Below are positions 1 through 12,634 of a stretch of DNA of 64,000 bases, piece after piece; position 1 is the stretch's first letter; every line of letters starts with the position of its first letter. The position numbers and the translations under genes are program-made. Below the pieces are notes generated by a model that did not search any database, was not told where the DNA came from, and saw only the letters and a list, made by a program, of their open reading frames with translations. The stretch comes from Chondrosia reniformis (lineage: Eukaryota > Porifera > Demospongiae > Chondrillida > Chondrillidae): NCBI GenBank assembly GCA_947172415.1, contig OX359202.1, positions 6,000,899 through 6,064,898 on the forward strand. Reading direction: 5' to 3'.

Positions 1-367
1 ACACACACCAATATAAGAGAGTAGTATTCTCAAAGTCCAGTTGGCCAGGAAAAAGTGGCTGCCTTGTTTAATGTATTAACAAATATCACCTTGCAACAAA
101 ACAAAATTTGGTTATTTACATATATATAGAACTGATCATGAGAGTAAAGGTATATATATACACCTAGTGTGATGCATAACATCTTATTATTATGATAGTT
201 AATTCACATTGACATAAAGAACATTATCAGGTACTCTATACATGCATGGCCATGGGTTGCAATTGGCCTAAAAATGGCCGCTCTATTTAATGTATTTATG
301 TATATAGAAAAAATATAGAAAACTGTTTTTGCATTATGAAAATAGAATAATTATATGTGATTATGAG
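1..367. other. AT-rich flank with fragments of a dispersed element
   Basis: No gene is visible. Two stretches near 25-80 and 245-300 carry the sequence aatggccgctctatttaatg or a variant of it. Closely related words recur near 8565, 34665, 52745 and 59990, so these are pieces of a dispersed element family. The stop codon of the minus-strand gene copy A lies at 368. Confidence 0.5.
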
Positions 368-2090
368 TTAACTTTCTCCTATATCTTCTGTTTCTTCTTC
401 ATCAGATGAGATGATAGTGTAGCTATCATCATCTCTCTCTTCCCCTGTCCTTCCAGATCCTGGAGACACCATCATGAATAGCTTCTTCACAAAGTACCTT
501 AAGAGCCAACCCAGGAACACAATGGCTGGTGGCGCAAGAAGGAAGGAAGCAATACTAGAAACAAACTTTGGTTGAGTGTCTTTGTCCATGAAAGTCAAGC
601 CACACAAACCAGCACTCAGTAGGCAGCCACCAATAAAGGGGAGGGACCAGGATACAACATAAAGGGTCTGCCTCATTGCTCCCTGATGTGTCAGCCTCAG
701 CGTCTCATCCCTTATCCATGCTCGATCAAAGGCAAACAATCCTCCAAATATGCATGCTCCTGCAATCTTCAAGAAAAGAGATGACAATAGCCACGTTGAT
801 GCAGTTACAGGATCAGCTACAACACATGCTATGGTTAACAATGCAACTGTAGAGTGATAATGAATGAAGAGCAATGCAATCCAGATTGCCACTGTTTGGA
901 TGGTAGAATTGATTTTGGTATCATTGAATTTGAAACAACAGGCTTTTAAGAAGACTGTCAAGAACCTGGGTGTAGGAAGAGCAGTGCTTTTGGGAATGAG
1001 AAGTGATGTTACCAGCTGGCCAAGGAAAATTAATGAGAGCCAGACTCCTAGGAAAATTTTGGGTTTGGGGATCACCAAACTGAACCAGGTAATTTCTGAT
1101 CCCCATAGCAAACAAGCAATAACAGTGTAGTAGACATTGCAGAGAAAGAGAATAATTATGGATCCCCAAAATACTTCATAAAATGGATAGTTTGTGTTCA
1201 ATAGCCACTCATTCAACTTTGCAAAGTAGTCTTTGATGAGATGGTACATTAAAGGCAGTATGATCACTGAAAGGAAGACGGTATAGACTAATAATACCAC
1301 CAATATAATATTTGCCCTATTATCACTTAAACCTTGGTTCAACATTTCTTTATGTGAGTTATACTTGGTACTATACACAGCACTGCTAAACTTGACACAT
1401 TCAAAGTCCTCTTCATTTGCATACTCCTTGAGCTAATATAAAAGTATTAAGAAATATACAGTTACTGAAATATATGGTATTTTTAGAGTATGTGTGTGCG
1501 TATATATTATGTCTGGATTAAAAGGAAACATATGTGCAATATTATATACATACTGTAAATGATTTATATAGCACTTATTATGAAATCAAGCAAATTTAAA
1601 TTCTTGTGTAAACATAACTTACCAATGAAGTAAGCTTTTCAATATTACACTGATTCTTGTCTTCACAGTTTAAAGGATCAAGGTGGCACGCTAATTCAAG
1701 ATTAATATTTACTGACCCAACTTTAATAAAAGGGATTTGATCTAGCAAATCTGGTTTGAACTTCTTTATCAGACTAATAACAGGAATGCCAAGACCTGTC
1801 TCAGCCAGATAGCGAGCACCCACAATCAGGTACATGGGTGTCCAAATCCAGGCATATACATGACCACTCTTATTGCTGAGGGTGTAGTCTACAATGACCT
1901 GTAGAGGAGGTGCCTTGTTCTCTGGGAAGAAGGTATTTCTCAAGTTTTCCTTGTTGGTAGTAGTATTAAGGGATTCCTGTAATTCAGAGTAGGTACACTC
2001 TTCAGCTTGCTTATTTAAGGTACTCTCTCCCTCAGAGAGTACCAGTAGGAACACAATTAGACTTAGAAGTAGCATACTTTTCCTTTCCAT
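368..2090 (-). CDS. Multipass membrane protein with secreted-type ectodomain, copy A
   Basis: This is a two-exon gene: exon 1 at 1623-2090 and exon 2 at 368-1432, 510 residues in total. The junction is a clean GTAAGT donor and TTATATTAG acceptor in phase 0. The protein starts with a signal peptide (MERKSMLLLSLIVFLLVLSE). A Cys-containing ectodomain of about 140 residues follows, then about seven hydrophobic segments in exon 2 and an acidic tail (YTIISSDEEETED). I do not recognise the family. The topology (signal peptide, ectodomain, about 7 TM, short tail) is receptor-like, but no GPCR motif is evident. Copies B and C in this window are nearly identical over long blocks, so this is a recent local expansion. 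Compared with B, copy A has a few extra residues after the signal peptide (LNKQAE). Confidence 0.85.
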
Positions 2091-5000
2091 GCTGTTACTA
2101 TTTTATTGGTATTATATTATTCACATATATATATTTGTGTGCTATATTAAAACTATAAAACTATGCATGACTTCTGTATGTGTATGTATATATATATACT
2201 GTATATAATAAAAGTAATTTAAAAGGCTAGGTATGTGTTTTCTATATGCAAATTTTCAGGTGTCACCAATTAAGGATAGCTCTGAAAGTGAAAATAAAAA
2301 TAGTTACATATAATTACTTATGTATATACTATACTTAACAGAAATGCATGACTATATTCAGAATTACATATATAACATGTTCAAAGTTTTCTAATCTATG
2401 TATATACATGCAGCACAGTAATGTGAAAATATAAATACATATACGTACATATGTATAACATCTTCAATATATACATTTATATTATATAAACTACACATGC
2501 AGTGCAAGTTACATTGCAAATGCACTGCATTGAGGTGTATAACATAAAATGCACTCTTTTACCAGCAAACCTGACATTGGGACATTGCAATCATCACATA
2601 TAAAATGGTCTGATGGCTAATTGGCCAATAATTGGTTTGGTTCAATGGAAATGGCTATTGTAACAAATATCATTCCCTGTCATAGAATAGTTACTGAGTT
2701 GCTTTGCACTAGACCTGCCATTGTTCTTTGTTATTCCCCATAACTGTACATGTTCATAACAATCATCTGGACTAGAACATTCTAACAAAGTTCTCTAAGT
2801 AATAGTCAATCACATGCAAATAATCTGAAATGATTATCACACAAAGAATACAAACTGACATGCCTTACTTTAAGCTAAAAGGTACCAGGCCCCAGGGCTT
2901 TACTTTAAACTAAAATTGGGAACATGCAAGGATCACTATGAAACCCAAGCAGCTAGCTACACTTCAACAGGAACAGCCAGATACCTGGCTCCAGGGCATA
3001 GAGACACTTTAAACTAAATTGCTGACCTATTAAATGGCTTCTACATGGCCAAGGAGCTCGCCAGCTGAACAATGCCGCATTTCTGGTTTGGCTGGAGACC
3101 TATGGATTAAGCCAAACTGTATGAAAATAAGTTTGGAATTCCTTTGGTTAACCTAACATTACCTTCATTCATCACTCTAAGACACAAAAATTAAAAACTA
3201 TAGCTAGTGTTATGGAAATGAAACTCACTATTACTGTGCTATATATTATTATTGGCCTGGACTGATATACGTATATAGACAGCTATATATAAAAACAATT
3301 CTTATCATTCTAGTAGACTTGAGGAAAACATGCCTGAGATTTAAGAACAAAAAGTTCATACAACCAACCAAGTACAAATTACCATGGTTACATCTAAATA
3401 ACAAGATTGCCATAGCAACAGCTGCAATCCATGCATGCAATCTATTGAGGCTGCAACTAAACAATTGGAGCATTAACTTAGCTGGTAGTACAATGTGTTA
3501 ATTTAAACTTTAAAAAGCTACAAATGAACTTTTATATTAAGAGTACAAATGATTCCCATGTAACTATGAACTTGTCTACAGTACATATTAACTTTCTTTA
3601 AGAACATGCATGATTCCTATTACCAAAACCTCACAGAGCTGTGCATGCATCATCTTGTCAATTTATTTGTCAATTTCTTAGTCAATTATAGGGACTGGTA
3701 GACATTTTCCCTTGGTCCAATACTTTCTTTCACTATCTTTTCCCAACTGAATGGGTTAAACCAATAACTTTAATAATAATTGCACTCAGTCCTCCTTGTT
3801 TCTTAATTGGACATGTTGCTAGGTAACTGACATTTGATTTCCATGATAGTTCTATAAATAGATGAATATACAGTCAAGTATAGGTTGCACAATGAGACAT
3901 ATATACATATTTGTCTAATCAAAATTTAATGTTAGTTTGTATAAACGTTAAGTAAAAATTACATTTTGAACAGTCTCACAAGTAAAAAGTATTTTACATG
4001 GTAAAGATGCTGATTAATATGTATGCTACATTCTAACTTAAAAGACAAAGAAACATTATAGACTTCATTTAAAGTAGCTATATAGTTTGTCTGATTCTCT
4101 AAACAAGATGACCTACCAATGAGTGTAGTTTAGGCATGGATAACGCCAAAGTTCCTCAAACTATATATTTGAGCAACGGCCATTTTGGATTTACAAATTG
4201 ATCTTGTTTGACCTTGTGACGTTGTCCTGCATGTGTTGTGCATGAAACATGCCGATTGACATGTCGGTTCATGCGCTTGTGAAATACTGCTGAATAATCA
4301 GAGGTTCATTAAGAATTCTGATAGCTTGTAACTAATTAATTAAGTACTTCTTTCATGGGGTCACTATACATGTTATGATTTGCTTTGCTGGATAGTCATG
4401 AATGATTTCTAGTCGAAAATCAATAACAATAACAACTTGCTGAATAGGCTAGGTCATGTTCTGCATGTTGTCTATTGTTCTTGAACAGGACCTCAAAAAC
4501 AATAAGCAAAATTTTAATTCCACGAGTTTCCGCCAAGTTCACGATGTTTCCCGCCGACAATTTCTAATAAATAGTCGAGGAATTTTTCAGTCTTTGGCCT
4601 TCGGGCTATCAACTCTGGAGGTCTGCTTTAGTGCGGATCGATGCGAAAACCATTCTTGGAGTACGAGCAATGGTACATGCCTTTCCGAAGGGTCATCGGT
4701 GTTCGTATAGTGGGGTGGTCTCTCTATTCATGGGTTAGTGCCTGGAGATGTATCTCACTATTAATCCTGCTTGTGTGTTAAATTGGCACTTGCGGATTCT
4801 TGCTATACGACCCGTACCTGGAGGTTGGTGTGGTCCAGTGCCACTACGTAGTCGGTCAGGAAGCTATTGTAGGCTGCCACATCAGGTTGGTTTAGAAGCA
4901 TTTGCATTTGCATTTGGATACATGCGCATGTGCTCAATGTTTATGTCCTATGCTGGTAATTATGTATTCTCTAATTCTTTTCTTATAGTTCATCGATGGG

Positions 5001-5700
5001 TCCCTACTCTAAAGCAACCTGGCCGATCCCAATGAGCTAAAGTCTGTGTACAGTGCTCTCAAGCTGCGTTGTGTGCACATGATGATTCTCATTGGTGGGA
5101 GTTTGTGGTCCGCCAGGGTCGGGCTTGTTCTGTCCGTAGCGTGAGGCAGTGCAGGACTAGTAACTGGTCACAGGTCGGTCAGGTACGCCGGACCGTTCCC
5201 GAGCAGCTTCTCTTACGACGCAAGTAGTGGAAGTGTCAAACAGAGTTGAGAAACCGGAGGCCATTTGGGGCACGAAGTACTTCTACCTCCTCGTGGTGTG
5301 CCCTGGGATCACCTTTACACTCAGTAAAGTGATGCGAAAAGAAGTACTGCAGCACCGTTCCAGGAACACTCAAAGGAGAAGAAACAACATTCTCTATTTA
5401 CAACCATGAAGAACTTGTTTAAGAACTACATTGTTTGAACTTTTTTTAATTTAAAACCATGTACAGAATATTAATTGTCAAACAAAAATGATCATTGTGC
5501 AGTGGTATATATTTCATGATGTGGATATAATAAGATACATTAAAATATAACCAGCTATACATCTCCTATGTAAGTATTCAGTATACTCTTGTATATTATT
5601 GCATAACAAGTAAGGCCGGATGTCTTTAATAGGTAGCGTGTATCATAAATGTCATTCGTGTTAATAGAATAAGGATTTGTTAGTATAACTGCGTCGAACT
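2091..5700. other. Intergenic region between divergent copies A and B
   Basis: This is mostly AT-rich DNA with no convincing gene. From about 4450 to 5410 the base composition rises in GC. Several short plus-strand open frames occur there, including a Cys-rich one around 5036-5229 (contains CSQAALCAHDDSHWW). They do not link into a recognisable protein and I cannot assign them. They may be a decayed gene or an old mobile element. Confidence 0.4.
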
Positions 5701-5764
5701 TATATCTTTAAGATGGTACATCTTTCGACGTCTAAAAACTTGATATATCTTCTGCATGATCAAA

Positions 5765-6090
5765 CCTTTCGACCCTGAGGGCCGTCTTCAGTTCAGAAAC
5801 GTACGATCAGAAGATTTATCAAGACAAACTGCGTTTTTAGACATGAAAAAAGAATAAAAAAGGAAAATAAAGATGTATTCTGCATATGTGTACTCCCAGA
5901 GAATAAGAAAAGAGGTAGTACCAACTTCCTTGCAAGGACTGTAACAGGACCTATATATAGGTGAGACAAAGAGGACTCTTAAGGTGAGACTTGCAATTGG
6001 GGAGCACAAACAGGCAGTGAGGAGAGGTGATCCTAATATTTCTTCATTTAACCACCTAGCTATCTTATTTTGATATCATCACCCTCTTTA
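5765..6090 (+). mobile_element. Relic of a Penelope-like element (GIY-YIG endonuclease end)
   Basis: Plus-strand translation around 5927-5960 reads PCKDCNRTY, then a stop and frameshift in tatatatagg. It continues in another frame as ETKRTLKVRLAIGEHKQAVR followed by RGDPN. This matches the C-terminal GIY-YIG nuclease pattern of Penelope-like retroelements (C..C...YIGET.R.L..R...H..A...GD). The frameshift and lack of a full upstream frame show it is dead. On the minus strand at 5765-5791 lies a CTGAAGA...GAAA hammerhead-like core, a motif known from the terminal repeats of this element class. Confidence 0.6.
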
Positions 6091-6783
6091 AGTAAGAAAG
6101 TTTGCAACCCTTATGAATGTATTAACTATATCGAATCAAAAGGCAATACAGATCATATGTATGTTACATTAATAATTTGTAAAAATATTTCATGCTGCCA
6201 AATGGGCAGATTTGAAGCTTAAATTTGGTGTCAACATTCCCAGACATGCATATGAACCATTTTCAATGAGTTTTACAATTTGATGTCTACTTAAAATTGC
6301 CTACATATATACTGTAAATCCCTTATTATTAGTGTGCTATTAAATTTAGCTATAATTTAGCAATATTTTGGTTACACTTAAATAAAGGGATTTACAGTAT
6401 ACTTCACCATATATTATGAATGCTGTTAAGTTTGTCAATTGGGCATGCATTTGCATAAAATGAAAATTGATATATTATCCATTAATTGTACCATACAAAG
6501 TATACGTATACATGATCATTGTGTACCACTTTCAGTATACAATATTATATATAATTCAATTGTAATTGTAATTTTATATAGCCCGATCTTGTATACCTTT
6601 CAATTCCACATTTCCTTTTAAGAATTTTTCAATAGTCACTAGATAAAAATATATATATGATATATGTACTGAATATATGCATATATGTGCATGCATATGT
6701 ATATAATTTACGAGCACACAAATATATGTGTGATCTCGACTATATATTATATATATATACATAAAATATTATTTAGTAACTGC

Positions 6784-8446
6784 ATGGAAAGGAAAAGTAT
6801 GCTACTTCTAAGTCTAATTGGGTTCCTACTGGTACTCTCTGAGGGAGAGAGTACTAAAGAGTGTACCTACTCTGAATTACAGGAATCCCTTAATACTACT
6901 ACCAACAAGGAAAACTTGAGAAATACCTTCTTCCCAGAGAACAAGGCACCTCCTCTACAGGTCATTGTCAGCTACACCTTCAGCAATAAGAGTGGTCATG
7001 TATATGCCTGGATTTGGACACCCATGTACCTGATTGTGGGTGCTCGCTATCTGGCTGAGACAGGTCTTGGCATTCCTGTTATTAGTCTGATAAAGAGGTT
7101 CAAACCAGATTTGCTAGATCAAATCCCTTTTATTAAAGTTGGGTCAGTAAATATTAATCTTGAATTAGCATGCGACCCTGATCCTTTAAACTGTGAAGAC
7201 AAGAATCAGTATAATATTGAAAAGCTTACTTCATTGGTAAGTTATGTTTACACAAGAATATACCTAATTGATTTCATAATTAATGATTACTTGCACACGT
7301 TTTCTTTTAATCCAGATATAAATTATGTATACACGCATAGTTTAAAATATACCATATATTTCAGTAACTGTATATTTCTTATATTAGCTCAAGGAGTATG
7401 CGAATAAAGAGGACTTTGAATGTGTCAAGTTTAGCAGTGCTGTGTATAGTACCAAGTATAACTCACATAAAGAAATGTTGAACCAAAGTTTAAGTGATAA
7501 TAGGGCAAATATTATATTGGTGGTATTATTAGTCTATACCGTCTTCCTTTCAGTGATCATACTGCCTTTAATGTACCATCTCATCAAAGACTACTTTACA
7601 AAGTTGAATGAGTGGCTATTGAACACAAACTATCCATTTTATGAAGTATTTTGGGGATCCATAATTATTCTCTTTCTCTGCAATGTCTACTACACTGTTA
7701 TTGCTTGTTTGCTATGGGGATCAGAAATTACCTGGTTCAGTTTGGTGATCCCCAAACCCAAAATTTTCCTAGGAGTCTGGCTCTCATTAATTTTCCTTGG
7801 CCAGCTGGTAACATCACTTCTCATTCCCAAAAGCACTGCTCTTCCTACACCCAGGTTCTTGACAGTCTTCTTAAAAGCCTGTTGTTTCAAATTCAATGAT
7901 ACCAAAATCAATTCTGCCATCCAAACAGTGGCAATCTGGATTGTATTGCTCTTCATTCATTATCACTCTACAGTTGCATCGTTAACCATAGTATGTGTTG
8001 TAGCTGATCCTGTAACTGCATCAACGTGGCTATTGTCATCTCTTTTCTTGAAGATTGCAGGAGCATGCATATTTGGAGGATTGTTTGCCTTTGATCGAGC
8101 ATGGATAAGGGATGAGACGCTGAGGCTGACACATCAGGGAGCAATGAGGCAAACCCTTTATGTTGTATCCTGGTCCCTCCCCTTTATTGGTGGCTGCCTA
8201 CTGAGTGCTGGTTTGTGTGGCTTGACTTTCATGGACAAAGACACTCAACCAAAGTTTGTTTCTAGTATTGCTTCCTTCCTGCTTGCACCACCAGCCTTTG
8301 TGTTCCTGGGTTGGCTCTTAAGGTACTTTGTGAAGAAGCTATTCATGATGGTGTCTCCAGGATCTGGAAGGACAGGGGAAGACAGAGATGATGATAGCTA
8401 CACTATCATCTCATCTGATGAAGAAGAAACAGAAGGAGAGAATTAA
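6784..8446 (+). CDS. Multipass membrane protein with secreted-type ectodomain, copy B
   Basis: Exons 6784-7236 and 7388-8446 encode 503 residues. The gene has the same architecture and intron position as copy A, in opposite orientation, so A and B form a large inverted duplication (divergent, 4.7 kb apart). The start ATG is preceded by tgc and followed by the same signal peptide as A. An open frame runs a little upstream through AT repeats, but that extension is not credible. The second exon includes the LSLIFLGQLVTSLLIP segment shared with A. The acidic C-terminus ends EETEGEN, differing from A only in the last few residues. The function is unknown. It is a lineage-restricted family as far as I can tell. 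Confidence 0.86.
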
Positions 8447-9290
8447 TTCATGATCACATATAATTACTAATGCAAAATCAGTTTTCTATTATGTGCAGTG
8501 CATGTGAATTCACTAGTTATCAAGATATTACACATAAATTTATACTCTATTACATTGAATAGGGCGGCCATGTTTTTACTGGCCATGCATCCCTATACTT
8601 ATGGATTGATTAAATTATACATTTATACAAACTTTAATTTAGTTAGTGATGCATTACGAAGCATTGCGATATGTACAATGAGACATTCTTCTCTGGAGCT
8701 TGCAATATATACATTTTTACAATCAACAAAGTAGCCATATGAAAATCAAATACGTATATGCCTACTTAGAGAGTACTGCCATACTCTCTGATATATATTA
8801 TGTAGGCATATCAAGATGTGTGGTTGCATGTTAAACTGTGGTTCAAATTAACCAAAACACAACATCTCGCAAACATTTAGTAAGTCTTCATCATTTGACT
8901 CTGGATTTTACCCCACCCACTCATGTCTCCTGAGGAGTGCAATGAGCAAAGGGTGGAACCAAAGTTTGTTTGAAGGGAAGCATTTTGTCATTTGCTAAAA
9001 GAAAAGAGAGTGTTATATATAGTGTATGTACTTCATATGGAACCATACATGAAGAGTATATAGTATGTGTATGCATGTAGTTATATATGTTTGTTTGCCA
9101 ATCCCTCTTTTCATTGGGAATGTTTTAAATTACTCTATGACTGCCTATTGCTATCATATATAGTTCATATAAATAATCAAAATCACTTTTTACAAAGTGA
9201 ACGGCTATGTGCAGGTACGTACATTAAGATATAAGCAATGTAGAGTTTTCTTGTATGATATATATACTGAAGTGATGACAATTTTTCCTA
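8447..9290. other. Convergent spacer between copies B and C with dispersed repeats
   Basis: No gene is visible. The spacer holds a YY1-like ATGGC element fragment near 8562-8590, a palindromic MITE core (gagagtactgccatactctc) at about 8768-8791, and one copy of a dispersed repeat at about 8885-8985. The same sequence as that last repeat (ctctggattt...ctcctgaggag...gggtggaacc) occurs near 40403 and 58843. Confidence 0.6.
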
Positions 9291-11013
9291 TTACTGTAGA
9301 TCTTCATTTTCTATATGTATATCTTCTGTTTCTTCTTCATCAGATGAGATGATAGTGTAGCTATCATCATCTCTGTCTTCCTCTGTCCTTCCAGATCCTG
9401 GAGACACCATCATGAATAGCTTCTTCACAAAGTACCTTAAGAGCCAACCCAGGAACACAAAGGCTGGTGGTGCAAGAAGGAAGGAAGCAATACTAGAAAC
9501 AAACTTTGGTTGAGTGTCTTTGTCCATGAAAGTCAAGCCACACAAACCAGCACTCAGTAGGCAGCCACCAATAAAGGGGAGGGACCAGGATACAACATAA
9601 AGGGTTTGCCTCATTGCTCCCTGATGTGTCAGCCTCAGCGTCTCATCCTTTATCCATGCTCGATCAAAGGCAAACAATCCTCCAAATATGCATGCTCCTG
9701 CAATCTTCAAGAAAAGAGATGACAATAGCCACGTTGATGCAGTTACAGGATCAGCTACTATACATGCCACAACAAATAAAGCATTTGTAGAGTGATAATG
9801 AATGAAGAGCAATACAATCCAGATTGCCACTGTTTGGATGGCAGAATTGATTTTGGTATCATTGAATTTGAAACAACAGGTTTTTAAGAAGACTGTCAAG
9901 AACCTGGGTGTAGGAAGAGCAGTGCTTTTGGGAATGAGAAGTGATGTTACCAGCTGGCCAAGGAAGAGGAAACTTAGCCAGAGACCATAAAAAATGTATA
10001 TTTTATCTATAACCAACTTCACCCAGGTAATTTCTGATCCCAATAGAAAACAATCAATAACAGTGTAGTAGACATTGCAGAGAAAGAGAACAATTATGGA
10101 TCCCCAAAATACTTCATAAAATGGATAGTTTGTGTTCAATAGCCACTCATTCAACTTTGCAAAGTAGTCTTTGATGAGATGGTACATTAAAGGCAGTATG
10201 ATCATTGAAAGGAAGACAGTATAAACTACTGCAGCGCTAAGTGTAACTTTAAAAATGTAATCAAAGTATTGTTGTATTAGCATCTCCCTTCTTGAGTTGT
10301 ATTTTGAACTGTACGCTGCACTGCTAAAGTGTACAAGCGTGAAGTTCCCTTCGTGGGCGTATTCTCTGAGCTAGTGCAGAAAGATAAAGAATACAGTAAA
10401 TGAATAGCCAAAAAAACATTGTTCCTGTAGATAATTATAGTTTACCTGCAGTTAGGAAACACATGAATAGAATATACTACAATACTATGAACCATTACTT
10501 AGAGTAGGGCTACAATACATATATGCGTATATATACGTAACTTACCAATGAAGTAAGCTTTTCAATATTACACTGATTCTTGTCTTCACAGTTTAAAGGA
10601 TCAGGTTGGCACGCTAATTCAAGATTAATATTTACTGACCCAACTTTAATAAAAGGGATTTGATCTAGCAAATCTGGTTTGAACCTCTTTATCAGACTAA
10701 TAACAGGAATGCCAAGACCTGTCTCAGCCAAATAGCGAGCACCCACAATCAGGTACATGGGTGTCCAAATCCAGGCATATACATCACCACTCTTATTGCT
10801 GAGGGTGTAGCTGACAATGACCTGTAGAGGAGGTGCCTTGTTCTCTGGGAAGAAGGTATTTCTCAAGTTTTCCTTGTTGGTAGGAGTATCAAGGGATTCC
10901 TGTAATTCAGAGTAGGTACAGGGCTTGTTAGAAATGACAAGAGTAGCGTCTTCCATAGCTCTTGCTGATAGTGATAGTACAAAGGTAACTAGAATCAATG
11001 ATAGAAATATCAT
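9291..11013 (-). CDS. Multipass membrane protein with secreted-type ectodomain, copy C
   Basis: Exon 1 is 10546-11013 and exon 2 is 9291-10370, giving 515 residues. The ectodomain core and most of the membrane region are nearly identical to A and B. Three stretches differ sharply: the signal peptide and first residues (MIFLSLILVTFVLSLSARAM), the stretch from just after the intron into the first membrane segment, and a short loop before the third membrane segment (LVIDKIYIFYGLW against LVIPKPKIFLGVW). Sharp alternation of identical and diverged blocks suggests gene conversion. The tail is again acidic. No family was recognised. Confidence 0.85.
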
Positions 11014-11449
11014 ATTGTAGTCTGAATCTCATACACTGTGACTCAGCACTTTTGAAAGGGGTGAAAGTGTGAGCATATATTTAGAAAACAATGCAATTGA
11101 ATGTGAAACAATCATCTTAAGCTTGTTATATTAATGTGTACATTACCCCCAATCATATGCTTGTCATATTCTCTCATTGTTCCTGGTAAACTGAAGGTTG
11201 TATAAATTTCTACTTCGCATTCACATGCAATCAATATATTCACATTCAATGTTTTGGTCATTCTTAAGTACATACATTACATCTCTGTAGAGAATGAATA
11301 CACTTCTATAAAATATATAGTTTCTTTTATACTGTATGATATACATATACTGTAATAATAATTTATTACAATATTAGAAAACAATCTCCAAGAACTTATT
11401 ACACAATTAAAAATTAGAAAGACTTGGGTATATACTTAGCACTAGACAG
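11014..11449. other. Short AT-rich spacer
   Basis: This stretch lies between the start of copy C and the stop of the PAQR gene, both on the minus strand. It is AT-rich with scattered T/A runs. No coding frame, RNA gene or repeat family member was identified. Confidence 0.5.
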
Positions 11450-12556
11450 TCATTGATCCTTCTTTATACGGGACCTCTTCAAGTCACCGCTACTTGTTAG
11501 CTGTGATCCAAACCAGAGTACCATTGCAAGTATAGTTCCAAAGCTTACTGCCACATACCAAATAGCTCCAGTCATTTCTGCTTGCATTGCTTCATCTGTT
11601 GTGGGCCAACGCAAGACCAAATCTGACAGAGCACCCTTGTATACCTCGTAAGTTCCGAGACTTGTGAACAGGTGCACCCAATGATGACTCTGACCTATGA
11701 AATCAAACCTACCGGGAAATGAAGTTTCCGGAAAACGGACTACATTGAAAATTGCTCCAAAGAGATAGTACATCCAACACTTTGCAGAAAACACAAGAGA
11801 GTAGGCGCATTCTTTACGTCCATCGAAAGTACACAATGCGGCTCTATATTGCAGAGGCAAATTACTAGTAAAGAAAGGCAGAGTGAAGGCCACTGTACGT
11901 ACGATATATTTCCACTCTTTCCATCGATGCCTGGTAGCGCAGGACAGACCACAGGCTAGTAAGGACACGGCGATATTAGTGATCATGTACACTTCTGTAG
12001 ATTCGAAATACTTGATACCAGAGGACGTAGGCATCATGTAAGCTGATACTATGAGGGCCGATCCGATCGAGAAGATGGAGATGGCACCGTAATCTAAATA
12101 AAAACAAATGTGCCTAATTCTTGGTGACATACTACAGAAGACATGGGCGGCACAGCTCATGGAGTGATACAGCAAGATGGTAGCTGCACCGTACATCAAA
12201 GGATAACAGTAAGAATGCAAGTACACACTACCAGGCGGGGAGCATTCCGGCCAGGATAACCAGAAATAGACGGCCAGATATACAAGAATTAAGAAGTGGC
12301 TCCAGAAATTTACCGTTTCGTTTGTATATTGAAATAGACTGGCGACACATTCTATGGCTGAGGACCCGGGTTTTCGATAGTAAAGATAAATATTCGGCTC
12401 CTTGTATTGATCTGGGACGTCTTCTGCAGTGAGATACGCCTTATTAGAATCGCTCGAGATATTCTTTACATCTCCGTTAAAGGCCGTCTTTTCGCAAGAA
12501 ATGGCAGCATTAAAATCACTTGACAAGGCTGTTTCAATGGGCATTTCCCGAGACAC
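11450..12556 (-). CDS. PAQR-family seven-transmembrane receptor (membrane progestin/adipoQ type)
   Basis: This is a single-exon gene of 368 residues. Family motifs are clear. The N-terminal YRKPGSSAIECVASLFQYTN runs into ETVNFWSH, which matches the PAQR signature ending NETVN.WSH. A mid-protein SCAAHVFCSMSPRIRHICFY is followed by DYGAISI, and a C-terminal GQSHHWVHLF carries the second histidine pair. The conserved Ser/His/Asp/His set is the putative Zn-dependent hydrolase or receptor core of the superfamily. The NETVN-FWSH form and intronless structure fit the progestin-receptor branch (PAQR5/7/8-like) better than AdipoR, but the paralogue cannot be fixed by eye. It is transcribed away from the CatSper gene, with start codons 78 bp apart. 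Confidence 0.9.
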   Translation of the reverse strand: MSREMPIETALSSDFNAAISCEKTAFNGDVKNISSDSNKAYLTAEDVPDQYKEPNIYLYYRKPGSSAIECVASLFQYTNETVNFWSHFLILVYLAVYFWLSWPECSPPGSVYLHSYCYPLMYGAATILLYHSMSCAAHVFCSMSPRIRHICFYLDYGAISIFSIGSALIVSAYMMPTSSGIKYFESTEVYMITNIAVSLLACGLSCATRHRWKEWKYIVRTVAFTLPFFTSNLPLQYRAALCTFDGRKECAYSLVFSAKCWMYYLFGAIFNVVRFPETSFPGRFDFIGQSHHWVHLFTSLGTYEVYKGALSDLVLRWPTTDEAMQAEMTGAIWYVAVSFGTILAMVLWFGSQLTSSGDLKRSRIKKDQ

Positions 12557-12634
12557 TTTGTTCTATGAATAACACTACTACAGACCTATGCGTCCGCCAT
12601 TTTTAATTGCATTCTTTTTGAGCTCCCAGCCGCT
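12557..12634. promoter_or_regulatory. Bidirectional promoter, PAQR / CatSper subunit
   Basis: Only 78 bp separate the two start codons. The interval contains gtccgccattttta (12592-12605), the reverse of a YY1-like AAATGGCGGAC motif. The same kind of motif sits in the two other head-to-head promoters of this window. Confidence 0.6.
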
